Origin: Gallionella sp. | GTDB taxonomy: Bacteria > Pseudomonadota > Gammaproteobacteria > Burkholderiales > Gallionellaceae | Direction: 5' to 3' | Assembly (NCBI GenBank): GCA_017880865.1 | Contig: JADGRL010000003.1 | Span: forward strand, 1 to 64,000 | DNA: 64,000 nt | Shown here: in pieces, positions 1 through 9,740 of the stretch | Numbering within the stretch: the stretch's first letter is position 1 | How the letters are laid out: each line of letters opens with the position of its first letter | The notes under the pieces: generated by a model | What the model was told of the DNA's origin: nothing | What the model saw: the letters and a program-made list of their open reading frames with translations, nothing else | The model's database searches: none | Translations under genes and position numbers: made by a program

Positions 1-60
1 CGGGTGTGCAGAGGACTTTCACCTCCAAGTCACTCAACTGACCACCACAGCCAGTCGAGT

Positions 61-146
61 TGCGCTTTCGCGCAACGCGCCATGCTTGGCGCACCAAAAA
101 AAGCCCCGCCAATTTTGCTAGCCGTTGGCGAAAGGTGTGGGGTTTT
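61..146. terminator. Cluster of hairpins (61-74, 77-92, ~97-146), terminator-like; the last is one arm of a long inverted repeat
   Basis: TGCGC-tttc-GCGCA; GCGCCA-tgct-TGGCGC; AAAAAGCCCCGCCAA...TTGGCGAAAGGTGTGGGGTTTTT. Confidence 0.5.
97..140 (+). repeat. Left arm of ~44-bp imperfect inverted repeat (partner 1967-2012)
   Basis: aaaaagccccgccaattttgctagccgttggcgaaaggtgtgg versus reverse complement of 1967-2012 aaaaagccccgccaaaattggctagccgttggcgaaaggtgtgtgg. Confidence 0.85.
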
Positions 147-225
147 TAACCAAGTAGTCTATAGTGTCCTCAGTGAAAGCTAGAGGATGCTATCAATTTC
201 CGGTATAAAATCTTTCGCAACGAAT

Positions 226-430
226 TTGGGTCGAGTGCCAGATGAAGCTGGCAGCATCCGGGTTAATTTCTGCAAGAATGCAGCTTGCAGTAACTACGGT
301 ATTCAACCAAAAACATCAGTTGACCACGGAAGGGTTGGCTAAAGGCAAAGTGTCACTGGGAGATATTATTTTTGATAGACATGAAAAAGCCCTTAAGCTC
401 GGGAAACCGAGAATAAGGGCTGAGGTTTGA
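226..430 (+). pseudogene. Decayed, internally deleted transposase-type gene remnant (N-terminal Cys motif fused near a C-terminal fragment)
   Basis: One frame reads RVPDEAGSIRVNFCKNAACSNYGIQPKTSVDHGR then stop; another frame continues GLAKGKVSLGDIIF. N-terminal part matches the inverted remnant at 1618-1881. Confidence 0.6.
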
Positions 431-435
431 TATTT

Positions 436-1065
436 TTAAACGCCAAATTTTGCAAGCAGCAATTTAGCCCATTCAGGCAATTGATCAACTCCAAACAAGG
501 AAGTTAATTGCCCGTGTTTAAGCACTAAAACACCAATAGCTCCGGTATTAGCACCGCTGTTATCAAACAAAATTGCCTCATCAACCATGGTTAAAATAAC
601 AGGAAGAACTTCTCCCATCACACGATAGTATCGACTAATAATTTTGTTTTCATCTACTGCGTGTCCACCAGCGTTAATTCGTTCAGCAACGCGTTTGATA
701 TTGATCGATGGATCTTCTGTTGTTACAAAGTACAAAACTACTCGGTACCCTTGAGCCTTTGCTTCAGACACGAACTCAAGCCATCTACCTCTATCCGACA
801 TAACCGTTTCTGTTGCAAATGAAATTTGCTGAGAAAGCAAAGACCATCTCATTTCTTCTGCTGCCTTGGCAGCCTCAAATTGCGTTTCAAGACTTAGAGT
901 TTTCTCAGCTTTCCTGATTACAAGTGAAGATGCAATCTGGTCAGCGTTCACTAATATGCCACTGTTTCCAACAGTAAGCATCTTAGAAACAAGGGTGGTC
1001 TTGCCAGAACCGTTTGGTCCAGCGATAAGAGTTAGCGTCGGTGGTTTGTTATGCGGCGCGGACAT
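436..1065 (-). CDS. Zeta-toxin-like P-loop kinase/ATPase
   Basis: MSAPHNKPPTLTLIAGPNGSGKTTL Walker A, VNADQIA, ETVMS; internal ATG at 1065 preferred over ORF start 1155 because of the upstream gene. Confidence 0.75.
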   Translation of the reverse strand: MSAPHNKPPTLTLIAGPNGSGKTTLVSKMLTVGNSGILVNADQIASSLVIRKAEKTLSLETQFEAAKAAEEMRWSLLSQQISFATETVMSDRGRWLEFVSEAKAQGYRVVLYFVTTEDPSINIKRVAERINAGGHAVDENKIISRYYRVMGEVLPVILTMVDEAILFDNSGANTGAIGVLVLKHGQLTSLFGVDQLPEWAKLLLAKFGV

Positions 1066-1297
1066 CGTGCATCTCCTCTTCACATATTTCTTGTGATAGA
1101 GGTAGAGCACCAGGTCCGTATTTGACAAGTTTTCCGTCCTCCCAACCATACACATTGCGACCAGCTTTTACAGCACTGATCGCAGCCTGCTGAGTGGCTT
1201 TTTGAGCCATCCGCAGAACTGTTTCAATAGGGAGTTCGGATATATGCTTCTTCATGCCATGAATCTTAAACTTATCACTTAGTCTAGTCAATATCAT
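1049..1297 (-). CDS. Small protein upstream of and overlapping the zeta-like gene; candidate antitoxin
   Basis: 82-aa ORF (alternative ATG at 1255: MKKHISELPIETVLRMAQ...) overlapping the zeta-like start by 17 bp. Confidence 0.55.
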   Translation of the reverse strand: MILTRLSDKFKIHGMKKHISELPIETVLRMAQKATQQAAISAVKAGRNVYGWEDGKLVKYGPGALPLSQEICEEEMHDVRAA

Positions 1298-1617
1298 CTT
1301 TATCTCCTTAATAATCGCGAGCCGTCCTTGGTGGCATCGTGCCTGCGAAGGTTTAATTGAATGACGCGATGTTTTGCATCGAGTTTGAATGCCACTAACG
1401 TGTGGCGGCGCATTTCAGCGCGAGCTGAAAAATAGATAACCGAACATGGTCGTGGCTGTCTTGGTAATGACAGGCATGACAAAGCTCGGTGGTATAAAGT
1501 TTGTAGTGTGCCCAGAGAGAACGGGCTGATTCAGGATGCTGCGTTCGATAGTCCGCGTTACTTTAAGCGTCCACGCGGCGTGGACAGAGGTGAATGTACT
1601 GGATTGAGATGCACCGG

Positions 1618-1881
1618 TCAAGCTGTAATTATTGTCTTGATATTATTGGTATTGGTCTCTAATAGTTTATCTAGATAAATGCTTCCAAAGCCTTGCTCGC
1701 CGCAAAATGCATTGAATACTGGATTGTTGGCTCCGTGGGTCTGAATAAGATAGGTGTCCTGATTGATTTTGCCTCTGCCGCGTTGGATGTGGCTTTTGGG
1801 TGCAACGCCATAGTTGCCGCAAGCTGGATTCTTGCAGAAGTTAACCTGGATGCCGTCAACTTCGGCGGGCACTCGGCCCGG
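1618..1881 (-). pseudogene. Decayed transposase-type gene, N-terminal fragment
   Basis: MPAEVDGIQVNFCKNPACGNYGVAPKSHIQRGRGK...; ORF then interrupted. Homologous to 226-330 in opposite orientation. Confidence 0.6.
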
Positions 1882-1966
1882 CTTTGCTGCGGAAGAATTT
1901 ACACCATAAATAATAATCCCCTATAACTTGCGCTATAGGGGGATTGTACTCAACTTAACTATATTT

Positions 1967-2012
1967 CCACACACCTTTCGCCAACGGCTAGCCAATTTTG
2001 GCGGGGCTTTTT
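1967..2012 (-). repeat. Right arm of ~44-bp imperfect inverted repeat (partner 97-140); also a CGCCAA...TTGGCGGGGCTTTTT hairpin
   Basis: Direct sequence comparison. Confidence 0.85.
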
Positions 2013-2029
2013 AACGACCGAACAACCTA

Positions 2030-4138
2030 CTACTCGGCAATCGTGGCCGCAACAGGCGCATCCAGCAACGCCTTCATGCTCAGCTTCATACGACCCTTAT
2101 CGTCCACTTCCAGCACCTTCACGCGCACGATTTGGCCTTCTTTGAGATGGTCTGACACGTTGGCAACGCGCTCGTGAGCGATCTGGGAGATATGCAACAG
2201 ACCGTCTTTGCCCGGCAACACATTCACCAAGGCGCCGAAGTCGAGCAGCTTGACCACGGGACCTTCGTATATCTTGCCGACTTCCACGTCCGCCACGATG
2301 TCCTCGATACGCTTCTTGGCCAACTCGCCCGCTTCGCCGCTCACACAGGAAATGGTGATGTTGCCGGTATCGTCGATGTCGATCGTCGTGCCGGTCTCTT
2401 CGGTCAACGCGCGAATGACCGCGCCGCCCTTGCCGATCACGTCGCGGATTTTTTCAGGATTGATCTTCATCTTGATCATGCGCGGCGCAAAGTCGGAAAC
2501 TTCGGTACGCGCTACAGGCATGGCTTGCTTCATCAGGCCGAGGATGTGCATACGGCCTTCGCGCGCCTGGATCAGCGCAGCCTGCATGATGTCGCGGGTA
2601 ATGCCGTTGATCTTGATGTCCATCTGCAACGCGGTAATGCCGGTCTCGGAACCAGCCACCTTGAAGTCCATATCGCCCAGGTGATCTTCATCGCCGAGAA
2701 TGTCGGTCAGCACCGCGAAGCGATTGCCTTCCTTGATCAGGCCCATCGCGATACCGGCCACGTGCGCCTTGAGCGGCACACCGGCATCCAGCAACGACAA
2801 GCAACCGCCGCAAACGGACGCCATCGAGCTGGAGCCATTCGATTCGGTAATTTCCGATACCACGCGCATCGCGTAACCGAATTCTTCTTCGCTGGGCAAT
2901 ACCGCTACCAGCGCGCGCTTGGCCAAACGGCCGTGACCGATCTCGCGACGCTTAGGCGTGCCGACGCGACCGGTCTCACCGGTGGAATACGGCGGGAAGT
3001 TGTAATGCAGCATGAAGCGGTCGGTGTATTCGCCTTGCAGCGCGTCGATTTTCTGTGAATCGCGCATGCTGCCCAAGGTTGCAACCACGATGGCTTGTGT
3101 TTCGCCGCGCGTGAACAACGAAGAGCCGTGGGTGCGTGGCAATACGCCGTTGCGTATCGTGATTTGACGCACAGTGCGTGTGTCGCGACCGTCGATACGC
3201 GGCTCGCCGCTCAGAATCTGGCCGCGCACAATCTTGGCTTCCAGCGCGCTGAACAAATCATTGATGTGATTCTTATGTGTGGCAAGCACTTCAGGAGTCA
3301 TTGCCGCCATCACTTTATCGTGAATCGCAGCGATTGCAACGGTGCGCGCCTGCTTGGAGCGGATCGCATAAGCACGGCCCAGTTCGGCTTCGGCAAGACC
3401 GGCAATTTGCGCAATCAGGGCTTGATCCTGGACTGGCGCTTTCCAATCCCAAGCATCGGCACCAACCGCATCGGCCATTTCGTTGATCGCCTGAATCACG
3501 ACTTGCATCTGCTCGTGACCAAACATCACCGCGCCCAGCATGATTTCTTCAGACAACTGTTGCGCTTCAGATTCCACCATTTGCACAGCGCGCTCGGTAC
3601 CGGCAACCACCAGATCCATTTGCGAAGTCAGCAGTTCTGTCTTGGTCGGATTGAGCAGATACTGGCCGTTGGCATAACCCACGCGCGCCGCACCGATCGG
3701 GCCGTCGAAAGGAATGCCGGACAAGGCCAGCGCGGCAGACGCGCCTATCATCGCCGGAATATCGGAGTCAATTTCGCTATCGGACGACATCACCGTCGCG
3801 ACGATCTGCACTTCGTTGTAAAAACTTTCCGGGAACAACGGACGCAGCGGACGATCGATCAGACGACAAGTCAAAATCTCTTTTTCGCTAGGACGACCTT
3901 CGCGCTTGAAAAATCCGCCGGGTATCTTGCCCGCAGCGTAAGTCCGTTCCTGATAATCCACGGTAAGCGGGAAGAAGTCTTGCTCTGGCTTGGCGTCTTT
4001 CCTGCCCACCACGGTGACCAGCACCACGGTATCGTCCAGACTGACTATCACCGCGCCGCTGGCTTGACGGGCGATTTCACCGGTTTCCAGCGTGAGTTGA
4101 TGATTGCCGAACGCGATTGTTTTTTTATAGTGACTCAA
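2030..4138 (-). CDS. pnp: Polyribonucleotide nucleotidyltransferase
   Basis: Two RNase PH domains, KH and S1 ([34 protein letters not shown]). Start likely TTG at 4138 ((M)[10 protein letters not shown]) with GAGGGG upstream; ORF track start at 4180 is further out. Confidence 0.95.
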   Translation of the reverse strand: MSHYKKTIAFGNHQLTLETGEIARQASGAVIVSLDDTVVLVTVVGRKDAKPEQDFFPLTVDYQERTYAAGKIPGGFFKREGRPSEKEILTCRLIDRPLRPLFPESFYNEVQIVATVMSSDSEIDSDIPAMIGASAALALSGIPFDGPIGAARVGYANGQYLLNPTKTELLTSQMDLVVAGTERAVQMVESEAQQLSEEIMLGAVMFGHEQMQVVIQAINEMADAVGADAWDWKAPVQDQALIAQIAGLAEAELGRAYAIRSKQARTVAIAAIHDKVMAAMTPEVLATHKNHINDLFSALEAKIVRGQILSGEPRIDGRDTRTVRQITIRNGVLPRTHGSSLFTRGETQAIVVATLGSMRDSQKIDALQGEYTDRFMLHYNFPPYSTGETGRVGTPKRREIGHGRLAKRALVAVLPSEEEFGYAMRVVSEITESNGSSSMASVCGGCLSLLDAGVPLKAHVAGIAMGLIKEGNRFAVLTDILGDEDHLGDMDFKVAGSETGITALQMDIKINGITRDIMQAALIQAREGRMHILGLMKQAMPVARTEVSDFAPRMIKMKINPEKIRDVIGKGGAVIRALTEETGTTIDIDDTGNITISCVSGEAGELAKKRIEDIVADVEVGKIYEGPVVKLLDFGALVNVLPGKDGLLHISQIAHERVANVSDHLKEGQIVRVKVLEVDDKGRMKLSMKALLDAPVAATIAE

Positions 4139-4201
4139 GATAGACCCCTCTGTGCAGAGCATGACACGCCATCGCATCATGCGAAATTAACAAGACAGAA
4201 A

Positions 4202-4283
4202 CCCCTAAAAATCTACTGTGCGACTTTTAGAGGCTTCTTGCAAAACAACCCAGACAAACGACACGGGCCGCAATTGCGACCCG
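4202..4283. promoter_or_regulatory. Two hairpins in the rpsO-pnp spacer (4202-4233 and 4264-4283); possible processing/autoregulation or terminator sites
   Basis: CCCCTAAAAA...TTTTAGAGG and CGGGCCGCAATTGCGACCCG; analogous position to RNase III-processed rpsO-pnp spacers. Confidence 0.5.
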
Positions 4284-4297
4284 CTGGATACAAACTG

Positions 4298-4567
4298 TTA
4301 CTTACGAATTTCCAGGCGCTGGATCAGCGCGCGGTAGCCCGCGTCATTCTTGCTCTTGAGGTAATCGAGCAGCTTGCGGCGGCGACTGACCAGACGCAGC
4401 AGACCGCGACGGGAATGGTGATCTTTGACATTGCTTTTGAAATGCTCAGTCAGATAGGTGATGCGTGCAGTGATCAAGGCCACCTGCACTTCGGGGGAAC
4501 CGGTGTCGCTCTTGGCACGTTGAAAGTCGGTAACGATTTGCGCTTTTTGCGCGGCGGTAATTGCCAT
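4298..4567 (-). CDS. rpsO: 30S ribosomal protein S15
   Basis: 89 aa, [33 protein letters not shown]...[22 protein letters not shown]. Confidence 0.97.
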   Translation of the reverse strand: MAITAAQKAQIVTDFQRAKSDTGSPEVQVALITARITYLTEHFKSNVKDHHSRRGLLRLVSRRRKLLDYLKSKNDAGYRALIQRLEIRK

Positions 4568-4864
4568 GTGGTTGTGCTCTCCTGAAAAAAGTGCGGCATT
4601 CTACCCTTTAATGGGGGTGTTGCTCAACCCCAATCTTTTGCCCGTACCGGTTGGTGCCGCCGGCTTTGCCCTGGTCAATAGAGGAATAGACCCGATACGG
4701 CTCACTTTGGCCGCTCATAGCCCCGCCAAGGCTCTCGCAGCCTGCGGTATCGATTGAGGGTGTGTATATTGGCTTGCATCGATGGAAGGGTGGTGGAATG
4801 GTAGACCCGACCCCAATTTTTCGCTTTTCTAAATATCAACCAAGTCTAACCCCATTGATTATCA

Positions 4865-4917
4865 GCGTAGCGCATCCGCCGGGCGAAAGGTGGATGCGCT
4901 ACGCTTATCCACCCTAC
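4865..4917. repeat. REP-like palindromic repeat (GCGTAGCGCATCC-type)
   Basis: GCGTAGCGCATCCGCC gggcgaaa GGTGGATGCGCTACGC then TTATCCACCCTAC. Confidence 0.8.
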
Positions 4918-4944
4918 CTCGCTACAACAACAATCAGATTTTTT

Positions 4945-5682
4945 TCATTTCATATATTCCTTCAGAAATTCTTTGGTTGATCCGCACCCATTTTGCAGCG
5001 ATGACAATTCAAATTCGTTAATAATATATTTTGAAGATATCGTATTACTGATAGTGTGGCTCTTGTCCTGTTCGTTGATTCGATCTACTTCTTTCAACAT
5101 GGCCACCAGCATGCGCGGCGTCTTCATCCAATCGCATATATAACCGCCGCTTACGCTATAACTTAAACCGCTATCAACAAGACCATTCACCATCGCGGCG
5201 TAACCCGGCAAGGAATATTTAAAGTTCTCATCGAATTTTTTGAGCTCTATGGTCTTACCATTCCACTCCGAGGTTCGGATTCGAGGCCCGGAAAATCGGT
5301 GCCACTCTTCGCGTTCGTTCCGCAAACGTAATGGAATATAGCCGCCCTTAAAAAAGGTCATCACAGGATCTCCATTCTGCATGCGCGCATTCCAAGGCAA
5401 CTGGGACGGTATGGGTTCCGGCCCCCAGGCCGGAAAACTAAACCGCCCATTCTGGTCCGTCACCGCTTCCATCACCTTCATGTCGTAATAACTACCATAT
5501 TCCCATCCGAAATTTAATTCCCATTTGGCGTTGATAATTACGCCCTCCAGCGGACGACCGGTATTAGCGTCGACCACCCGCGCTTCGATGGGCTTGGCGC
5601 CATAAGAGGTAGTGCAGCCTTGCAATGCTGACCCAAACAGGATCGCAAGCAACAACAATAAATAATTCCACTTTTTATTCAT
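4945..5682 (-). CDS. Putative lipoprotein with carboxypeptidase-regulatory-like domain
   Basis: MNKKWNYLLLLLAILFGSALQGCTTS lipobox; VVDANTGRPLEGVIINAKW motif; ATG at 5682. Confidence 0.6.
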   Translation of the reverse strand: MNKKWNYLLLLLAILFGSALQGCTTSYGAKPIEARVVDANTGRPLEGVIINAKWELNFGWEYGSYYDMKVMEAVTDQNGRFSFPAWGPEPIPSQLPWNARMQNGDPVMTFFKGGYIPLRLRNEREEWHRFSGPRIRTSEWNGKTIELKKFDENFKYSLPGYAAMVNGLVDSGLSYSVSGGYICDWMKTPRMLVAMLKEVDRINEQDKSHTISNTISSKYIINEFELSSLQNGCGSTKEFLKEYMK

Positions 5683-5725
5683 ATCGACCCCATCAGAGCC
5701 GGTGTACCCGCAAGAGGTACGCCGC

Positions 5726-5784
5726 CATAACCAGCGACTTGCCAGAGTCTTTGCTGGCGTAGTCGATTGGCTAGTAGCTTCATC
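5726..5784 (-). repeat. Dispersed hairpin repeat, unit A
   Basis: cataaccagCGACTtGCCAGagtctttgCTGGCgtAGTCGattggctagtagcttcatc. Confidence 0.8.
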
Positions 5785-6060
5785 CAGACACTCGCCCTTC
5801 GGTCGGTCTTGGCGCTGCCCCGTCCGCATGTCCGCCGCAAAATTCCGTCTAAAAATTCCTTCATTTTTCGCCTCCCCATCATTTTTTGGTGGTGCCGTTC
5901 ACGGCTTTCGCAAAACGTTTGTTCGATGAAACTCCTGATACCGAGAAACTGTACCATGCCCCTAATCCACGCGGATCGAAAACAATTCCTTACAAAACAG
6001 CCATTGCCCGAAAAATCCGAATCGCCGATACTTGAGACTGCTAAAATTCGTTTCATTCAA

Positions 6061-7581
6061 ATGCCACCTCATTTGTATCGCCCTGCCTTTTATACGCTGC
6101 TCTTGCTCTGGAGTGGCGTGGCCGTGGCCGAAGAAACTTCCGATCCGTTCAACACCGAGGCGCTGCAACCGCCCAAGCCTGCGCTGCATCAGGGCGGCGC
6201 GGTCAGTGATCCGTGTGCGGACACCATGCCAGCAACACCACCCAATCAGATACCTGGCCAAAAACTCCTGGGCCTACTGGATGTGGTCAATCTCACGTTG
6301 TGCAACAACCCGAAGACCCGCGAGGTGTGGGCGAATTCGCGAGTACAGGCGGCGCAGGTGGGCGTGAACAAGGCGAGTTATCTGCCCAGTATCAGCCTGA
6401 ACGCATCCGACAATCGCACCAAAATACAAAACGCTCGCAGCGTGGATCAGCGTAGCGCCAGCCTGACGATCTCGTATCTGCTGTACGACTTCGGTTTGCG
6501 CTCCGCCAACCTCGACGCTGCGCGCCAGTTGCTCGCCGCCGCGAGCGCCACGCAAGACAGCACGGTGCAAACGGTATTCCTGGTCGCGGTGCAGTCCTTC
6601 TACCAGGCGCAGGCGACGCTGTCCGCGCTGGATGCGGCACTCGAATCGGAACGCGCAGCAAAGGAGAGTTTTGCCGCCGCCGAGGCGCGCTATCTCGCCG
6701 GAAGCGCGACCCCGGCCGACAAGCTGCAAGCGCAGACCGCTTATTCGCAGGCCACGCTGAACCGCATTACCGCAGATGGCGACCTGAAAAATGCGCAAGG
6801 CACGCTGGCCAACATGATCGGGCTGGATGCCAACCGGAATGTGCCGCTGGCGGCCGCCAATACGCTGTCGGTTCCCGCCAGCTTTGAAGGCGACATCGCC
6901 GCGCTGATCGAAGAAGCACGTCAGCATCGCCCGGATTTGCAGGCCGCTGCCGCGCAGGTGAAGGCGGCACAAGCGGGCGTCGATGCGGCGCGTGCGGCGG
7001 GCAGACCATCCATCGCCTTGACCGCCTCAGCCAATCAGAGCGACAGCACGGGCATCACGTCGCGCAGTTCATTGCTGGGCATCACATTGAACGTGCCGAT
7101 CTTTTCGGGCTATGCGCCGACTTATCGCGTGCGCGCGGCCGAGGCGCAGGTGGATACCAAAAATGCCCAGCTGGATCAGTTGCGTCTGCAAGTCGCACTG
7201 GATGTCTGGACGGCTTATCAGCATCTCACCACCGCGACGCAATCATTGCGCACCACCGCCGATTTGCTCAGCAGTGCCGAACAATCGGAACGCGTCGCGC
7301 TCGGACGCTACAAGGCTGGCGTGGGCAGCATGCTGGATGTGCTCAACGGGCAAAGTGCGCTGGCGAGCGCGCGCCAGCAACGCATCCAGTCCACCTTCAA
7401 CTGGAACACCAGCCGCGCCACGCTGGCCCAGGCCATGGGCAGTCTGGATGCGGGCTTGTTGCAAACCTTGTCGGATGTTGGCAATCAAACATCGGATGGC
7501 GGCGATCAAACACCGAATGGCGGCGATCAAAATCCCGGCGAAAATCTACCCCAGAAAAATCAACCGCAAAGCCTGCCATGA
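6061..7581 (+). CDS. TolC family outer membrane efflux protein
   Basis: Signal peptide MPPHLYRPAFYTLLLLWSGVAVAEE; TolC repeats; ORF track start 5767 is upstream of the plausible start. Confidence 0.85.
   Translation: MPPHLYRPAFYTLLLLWSGVAVAEETSDPFNTEALQPPKPALHQGGAVSDPCADTMPATPPNQIPGQKLLGLLDVVNLTLCNNPKTREVWANSRVQAAQVGVNKASYLPSISLNASDNRTKIQNARSVDQRSASLTISYLLYDFGLRSANLDAARQLLAAASATQDSTVQTVFLVAVQSFYQAQATLSALDAALESERAAKESFAAAEARYLAGSATPADKLQAQTAYSQATLNRITADGDLKNAQGTLANMIGLDANRNVPLAAANTLSVPASFEGDIAALIEEARQHRPDLQAAAAQVKAAQAGVDAARAAGRPSIALTASANQSDSTGITSRSSLLGITLNVPIFSGYAPTYRVRAAEAQVDTKNAQLDQLRLQVALDVWTAYQHLTTATQSLRTTADLLSSAEQSERVALGRYKAGVGSMLDVLNGQSALASARQQRIQSTFNWNTSRATLAQAMGSLDAGLLQTLSDVGNQTSDGGDQTPNGGDQNPGENLPQKNQPQSLP
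7480..7542 (+). repeat. In-frame 21-bp tandem repeat (about 3 units) in the TolC-like C-terminus
   Basis: GNQTSDG-GDQTPNG-GDQNPGE; ggcaatcaaacatcggatggc / ggcgatcaaacaccgaatggc / ggcgatcaaaatcccggcgaa. Confidence 0.75.
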
Positions 7582-8909
7582 AAAAACTATTCCGCTCTCC
7601 TCTGGCTGTGTTCTTGCTCTCCATTACCGTCGTCGGCGCAGGCAGCGTCGTTTATTGGCAGTTCTTCAGAGTTGTGCCACCGCAATATCGTTTGCAAGCC
7701 GTGGAAAGCGGCGACATCAGCCAAACCGTCTCGGCCAACGGCACGATCAATCCGGTGACACTGGTGAGTGTCGGCACGCAGGTTTCCGGCACCGTCAAAA
7801 AACTGTACGTGGACTTCAACAGCAAAGTCGAGAAGGGACAGATATTGCTGGAACTCGATGATGCGCTGCTCGCCGCGCAACAAAAGCAGAGCGTGGCCAA
7901 TGTGCAAAATGCCGATGCCTCGCTGGAACTGGCGACGGCCAACGAAGCGCGCATGCGCAATTTATTCACGCAGGAATATGTCTCGAAACAGGAGCTGGAT
8001 ACCGCGGTGCAAGCCAAAAAATCTGCCGAAGCGCAGTTGAAATTAGCGCAAGCGACCGTTGAAAAAGACCGCACCACCCTCGCCTATTCGGTGATCCGAT
8101 CACCTGTGTCCGGCGTGGTGGTCGATCGCTCGGTGGATGTCGGCCAAACCGTTGCCGCCAGCTTGCAGACCCCGACGCTGTTCAAGATCGCGCAGGATTT
8201 ATCCAGGATGCAGATCGATGCCAATTTCGCCGAGGCCGACATCGGCAACATCCGCGTCGACCAGGCCGTGCGTTTCACCGTGGATGCTTTTCCGAACCAA
8301 AGCTTTAAGGGCGTGGTTAAACTGATACGCCTGAATCCGACCACGGTATCCAACGTAGTCACCTACGATGCGGTGATCAACGTGGACAATCCCGAGCAGA
8401 TTTTATTGCCCGGCATGACGGCCTATGTGAACATCGCGGTGACCGAACGCAAGGCTGTGTTGCTGGTCCCCAATGCGGCGCTGCGTTTCAAACCCGCCAA
8501 TGCCGAAACACAAAAACCCGCTGCCAATCAAACTCCGGCATCGGGTCAAAAGGCCGGTGCGCCGAACAGTGGCGGTCGTCCCGGTGGCTCCGCAAATGTG
8601 GATGCCGCAAAACCAAAAGACGAAAAGCGTTTGATGAAACCACTAGCCAATCAACTAAGCGAGCAAACAACGCTCACTAAGTCGCTGGTTATGTCCGGGC
8701 ACCCGCGAGACGTATTTTCCGGCAAGGTCTATGTGCTGGAACAGGGTCAACTGAAACCGGTCAGCGTGACGCTCGGCATCACCGACAACCGCAACACCGA
8801 AATCACCGGCGGAGAACTCAAGGCGGGCGACCAGATCGTGATTGGCGAGGCGCAAGCCTCAGACAAACCGGCCAGCACTGGCGCAAGGCCACCGACGAGA
8901 ATGTTCTAA
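7578..8909 (+). CDS. macA: MacA-like efflux periplasmic adaptor (HlyD family)
   Basis: MKKLFRSPLAVFLLSITVVGAGSVVYWQFF; QTVSANGTINPVTLVSVGTQVSGTVKKLYVDFNSKVEKGQ; followed by MacB-type ATPase and permease. Confidence 0.85.
   Translation: MKKLFRSPLAVFLLSITVVGAGSVVYWQFFRVVPPQYRLQAVESGDISQTVSANGTINPVTLVSVGTQVSGTVKKLYVDFNSKVEKGQILLELDDALLAAQQKQSVANVQNADASLELATANEARMRNLFTQEYVSKQELDTAVQAKKSAEAQLKLAQATVEKDRTTLAYSVIRSPVSGVVVDRSVDVGQTVAASLQTPTLFKIAQDLSRMQIDANFAEADIGNIRVDQAVRFTVDAFPNQSFKGVVKLIRLNPTTVSNVVTYDAVINVDNPEQILLPGMTAYVNIAVTERKAVLLVPNAALRFKPANAETQKPAANQTPASGQKAGAPNSGGRPGGSANVDAAKPKDEKRLMKPLANQLSEQTTLTKSLVMSGHPRDVFSGKVYVLEQGQLKPVSVTLGITDNRNTEITGGELKAGDQIVIGEAQASDKPASTGARPPTRMF
8633..8693 (+). repeat. 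Dispersed hairpin repeat, unit B, inside the macA-like CDS
   Basis: gatgaaaccactagccaatcaactaAGCGAGCaaacaacGCTCACTaagtcgctggttatg; encodes MKPLANQLSEQTTLTKSLVM. Confidence 0.85.
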
Positions 8910-8942
8910 CACGAATTATCATGAACCCAAATTTCATAAAAC

Positions 8943-9018
8943 GTAGGTCGGGCTTTAGCCCGACATGTCGGGTTGCCCCGCAGGGGTTCTTGCACCCTTT
9001 GGGCGAAACCCGACCTAC
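8943..9018. repeat. REP-like inverted repeat (GTAGGTCGGGCTTTAGCCCGAC type)
   Basis: GTAGGTCGGG...CCCGACCTAC ends, internal GTCGGGCTTTAGCCCGAC palindrome. Confidence 0.85.
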
Positions 9019-9032
9019 GACCAGGCAGTTAA

Positions 9033-9740
9033 ATGTCTGACTCCGTTATCAGCATCGAAGGCTTGTCCAAGTCCTACCAGACTTCTGCCGGGTTGTTCCC
9101 CGCACTCAAGGAGGTAAACCTCAGCGTTGAGACTGGCGAATTCGTCGCGATCATGGGGCCGTCCGGTTCGGGAAAATCCACTTTCATGAATATCCTCGGC
9201 TGCCTCGACCAACCCAGTGCCGGCCGCTATGTGCTGGATGGTCGCGATGTCGCTCATTTGAGCAAGGACGAACTGGCCCTGTTGCGCAATCGCACCATCG
9301 GCTTTGTGTTCCAGGGTTTCAATCTGTTGCCGCGCATGTCGCTGCTGGACAATGTCGCCCTGCCGCTGATCTATCGCGGCATGGAACACCAAGAGCGCCA
9401 GCAGCGCGCGCACGAACTGCTCACCAAAGTCGGGCTGGGAAACTATGCCGCTTCCACACCCAACAAGATTTCTGGCGGTCAGCAGCAACGCGTCGCGATT
9501 GCGCGCGCCCTGGTCAACCGCCCTCGCCTGATCCTGGCCGATGAACCCACCGGCAATCTGGACAGCCATACCAGCGAAGAAATCATGGCTTTGTTCGAAG
9601 AGCTGAACAATGAGGGCATCACCATCGTGCTGGTGACCCACGAAGAGGACGTCGCCCGCCACGCCAAACGCAAAGTGCGTTTCTTTGACGGGCGCATCAT
9701 CAGCGACGAAGCCACACCACATCAGGAGCGTGTCGCATGA
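9033..9740 (+). CDS. MacB-type ABC transporter ATP-binding protein
   Basis: GPSGSGKSTFMNILGCLD; SGGQQQRVAIARALVNRPRLILADEPTGNLD. Confidence 0.9.
   Translation: MSDSVISIEGLSKSYQTSAGLFPALKEVNLSVETGEFVAIMGPSGSGKSTFMNILGCLDQPSAGRYVLDGRDVAHLSKDELALLRNRTIGFVFQGFNLLPRMSLLDNVALPLIYRGMEHQERQQRAHELLTKVGLGNYAASTPNKISGGQQQRVAIARALVNRPRLILADEPTGNLDSHTSEEIMALFEELNNEGITIVLVTHEEDVARHAKRKVRFFDGRIISDEATPHQERVA

Noticed and set aside
97-2012. Integron attC sites flanking the toxin module
   Set aside because: The arms pair with each other and carry U-tract hairpins, but convincing R''/L''/L'/R' core sites were not visible.
4139-4180. 14-aa N-terminal extension of pnp in the ORF track
   Set aside because: Conserved N-terminus starts at [10 protein letters not shown] with a TTG codon and GAGGGG upstream, so the extension is unlikely to be translated.
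3095-4585. 496-aa plus-strand ORF opposite pnp/rpsO
   Set aside because: Shadow ORF antisense to well-conserved genes; His/Arg-rich composition, no recognisable domain. The same applies to 2174-3058, 23928-25118, 26989-27987, 32250-33392, 39781-40806, 40640-41908 and 17799-18827.
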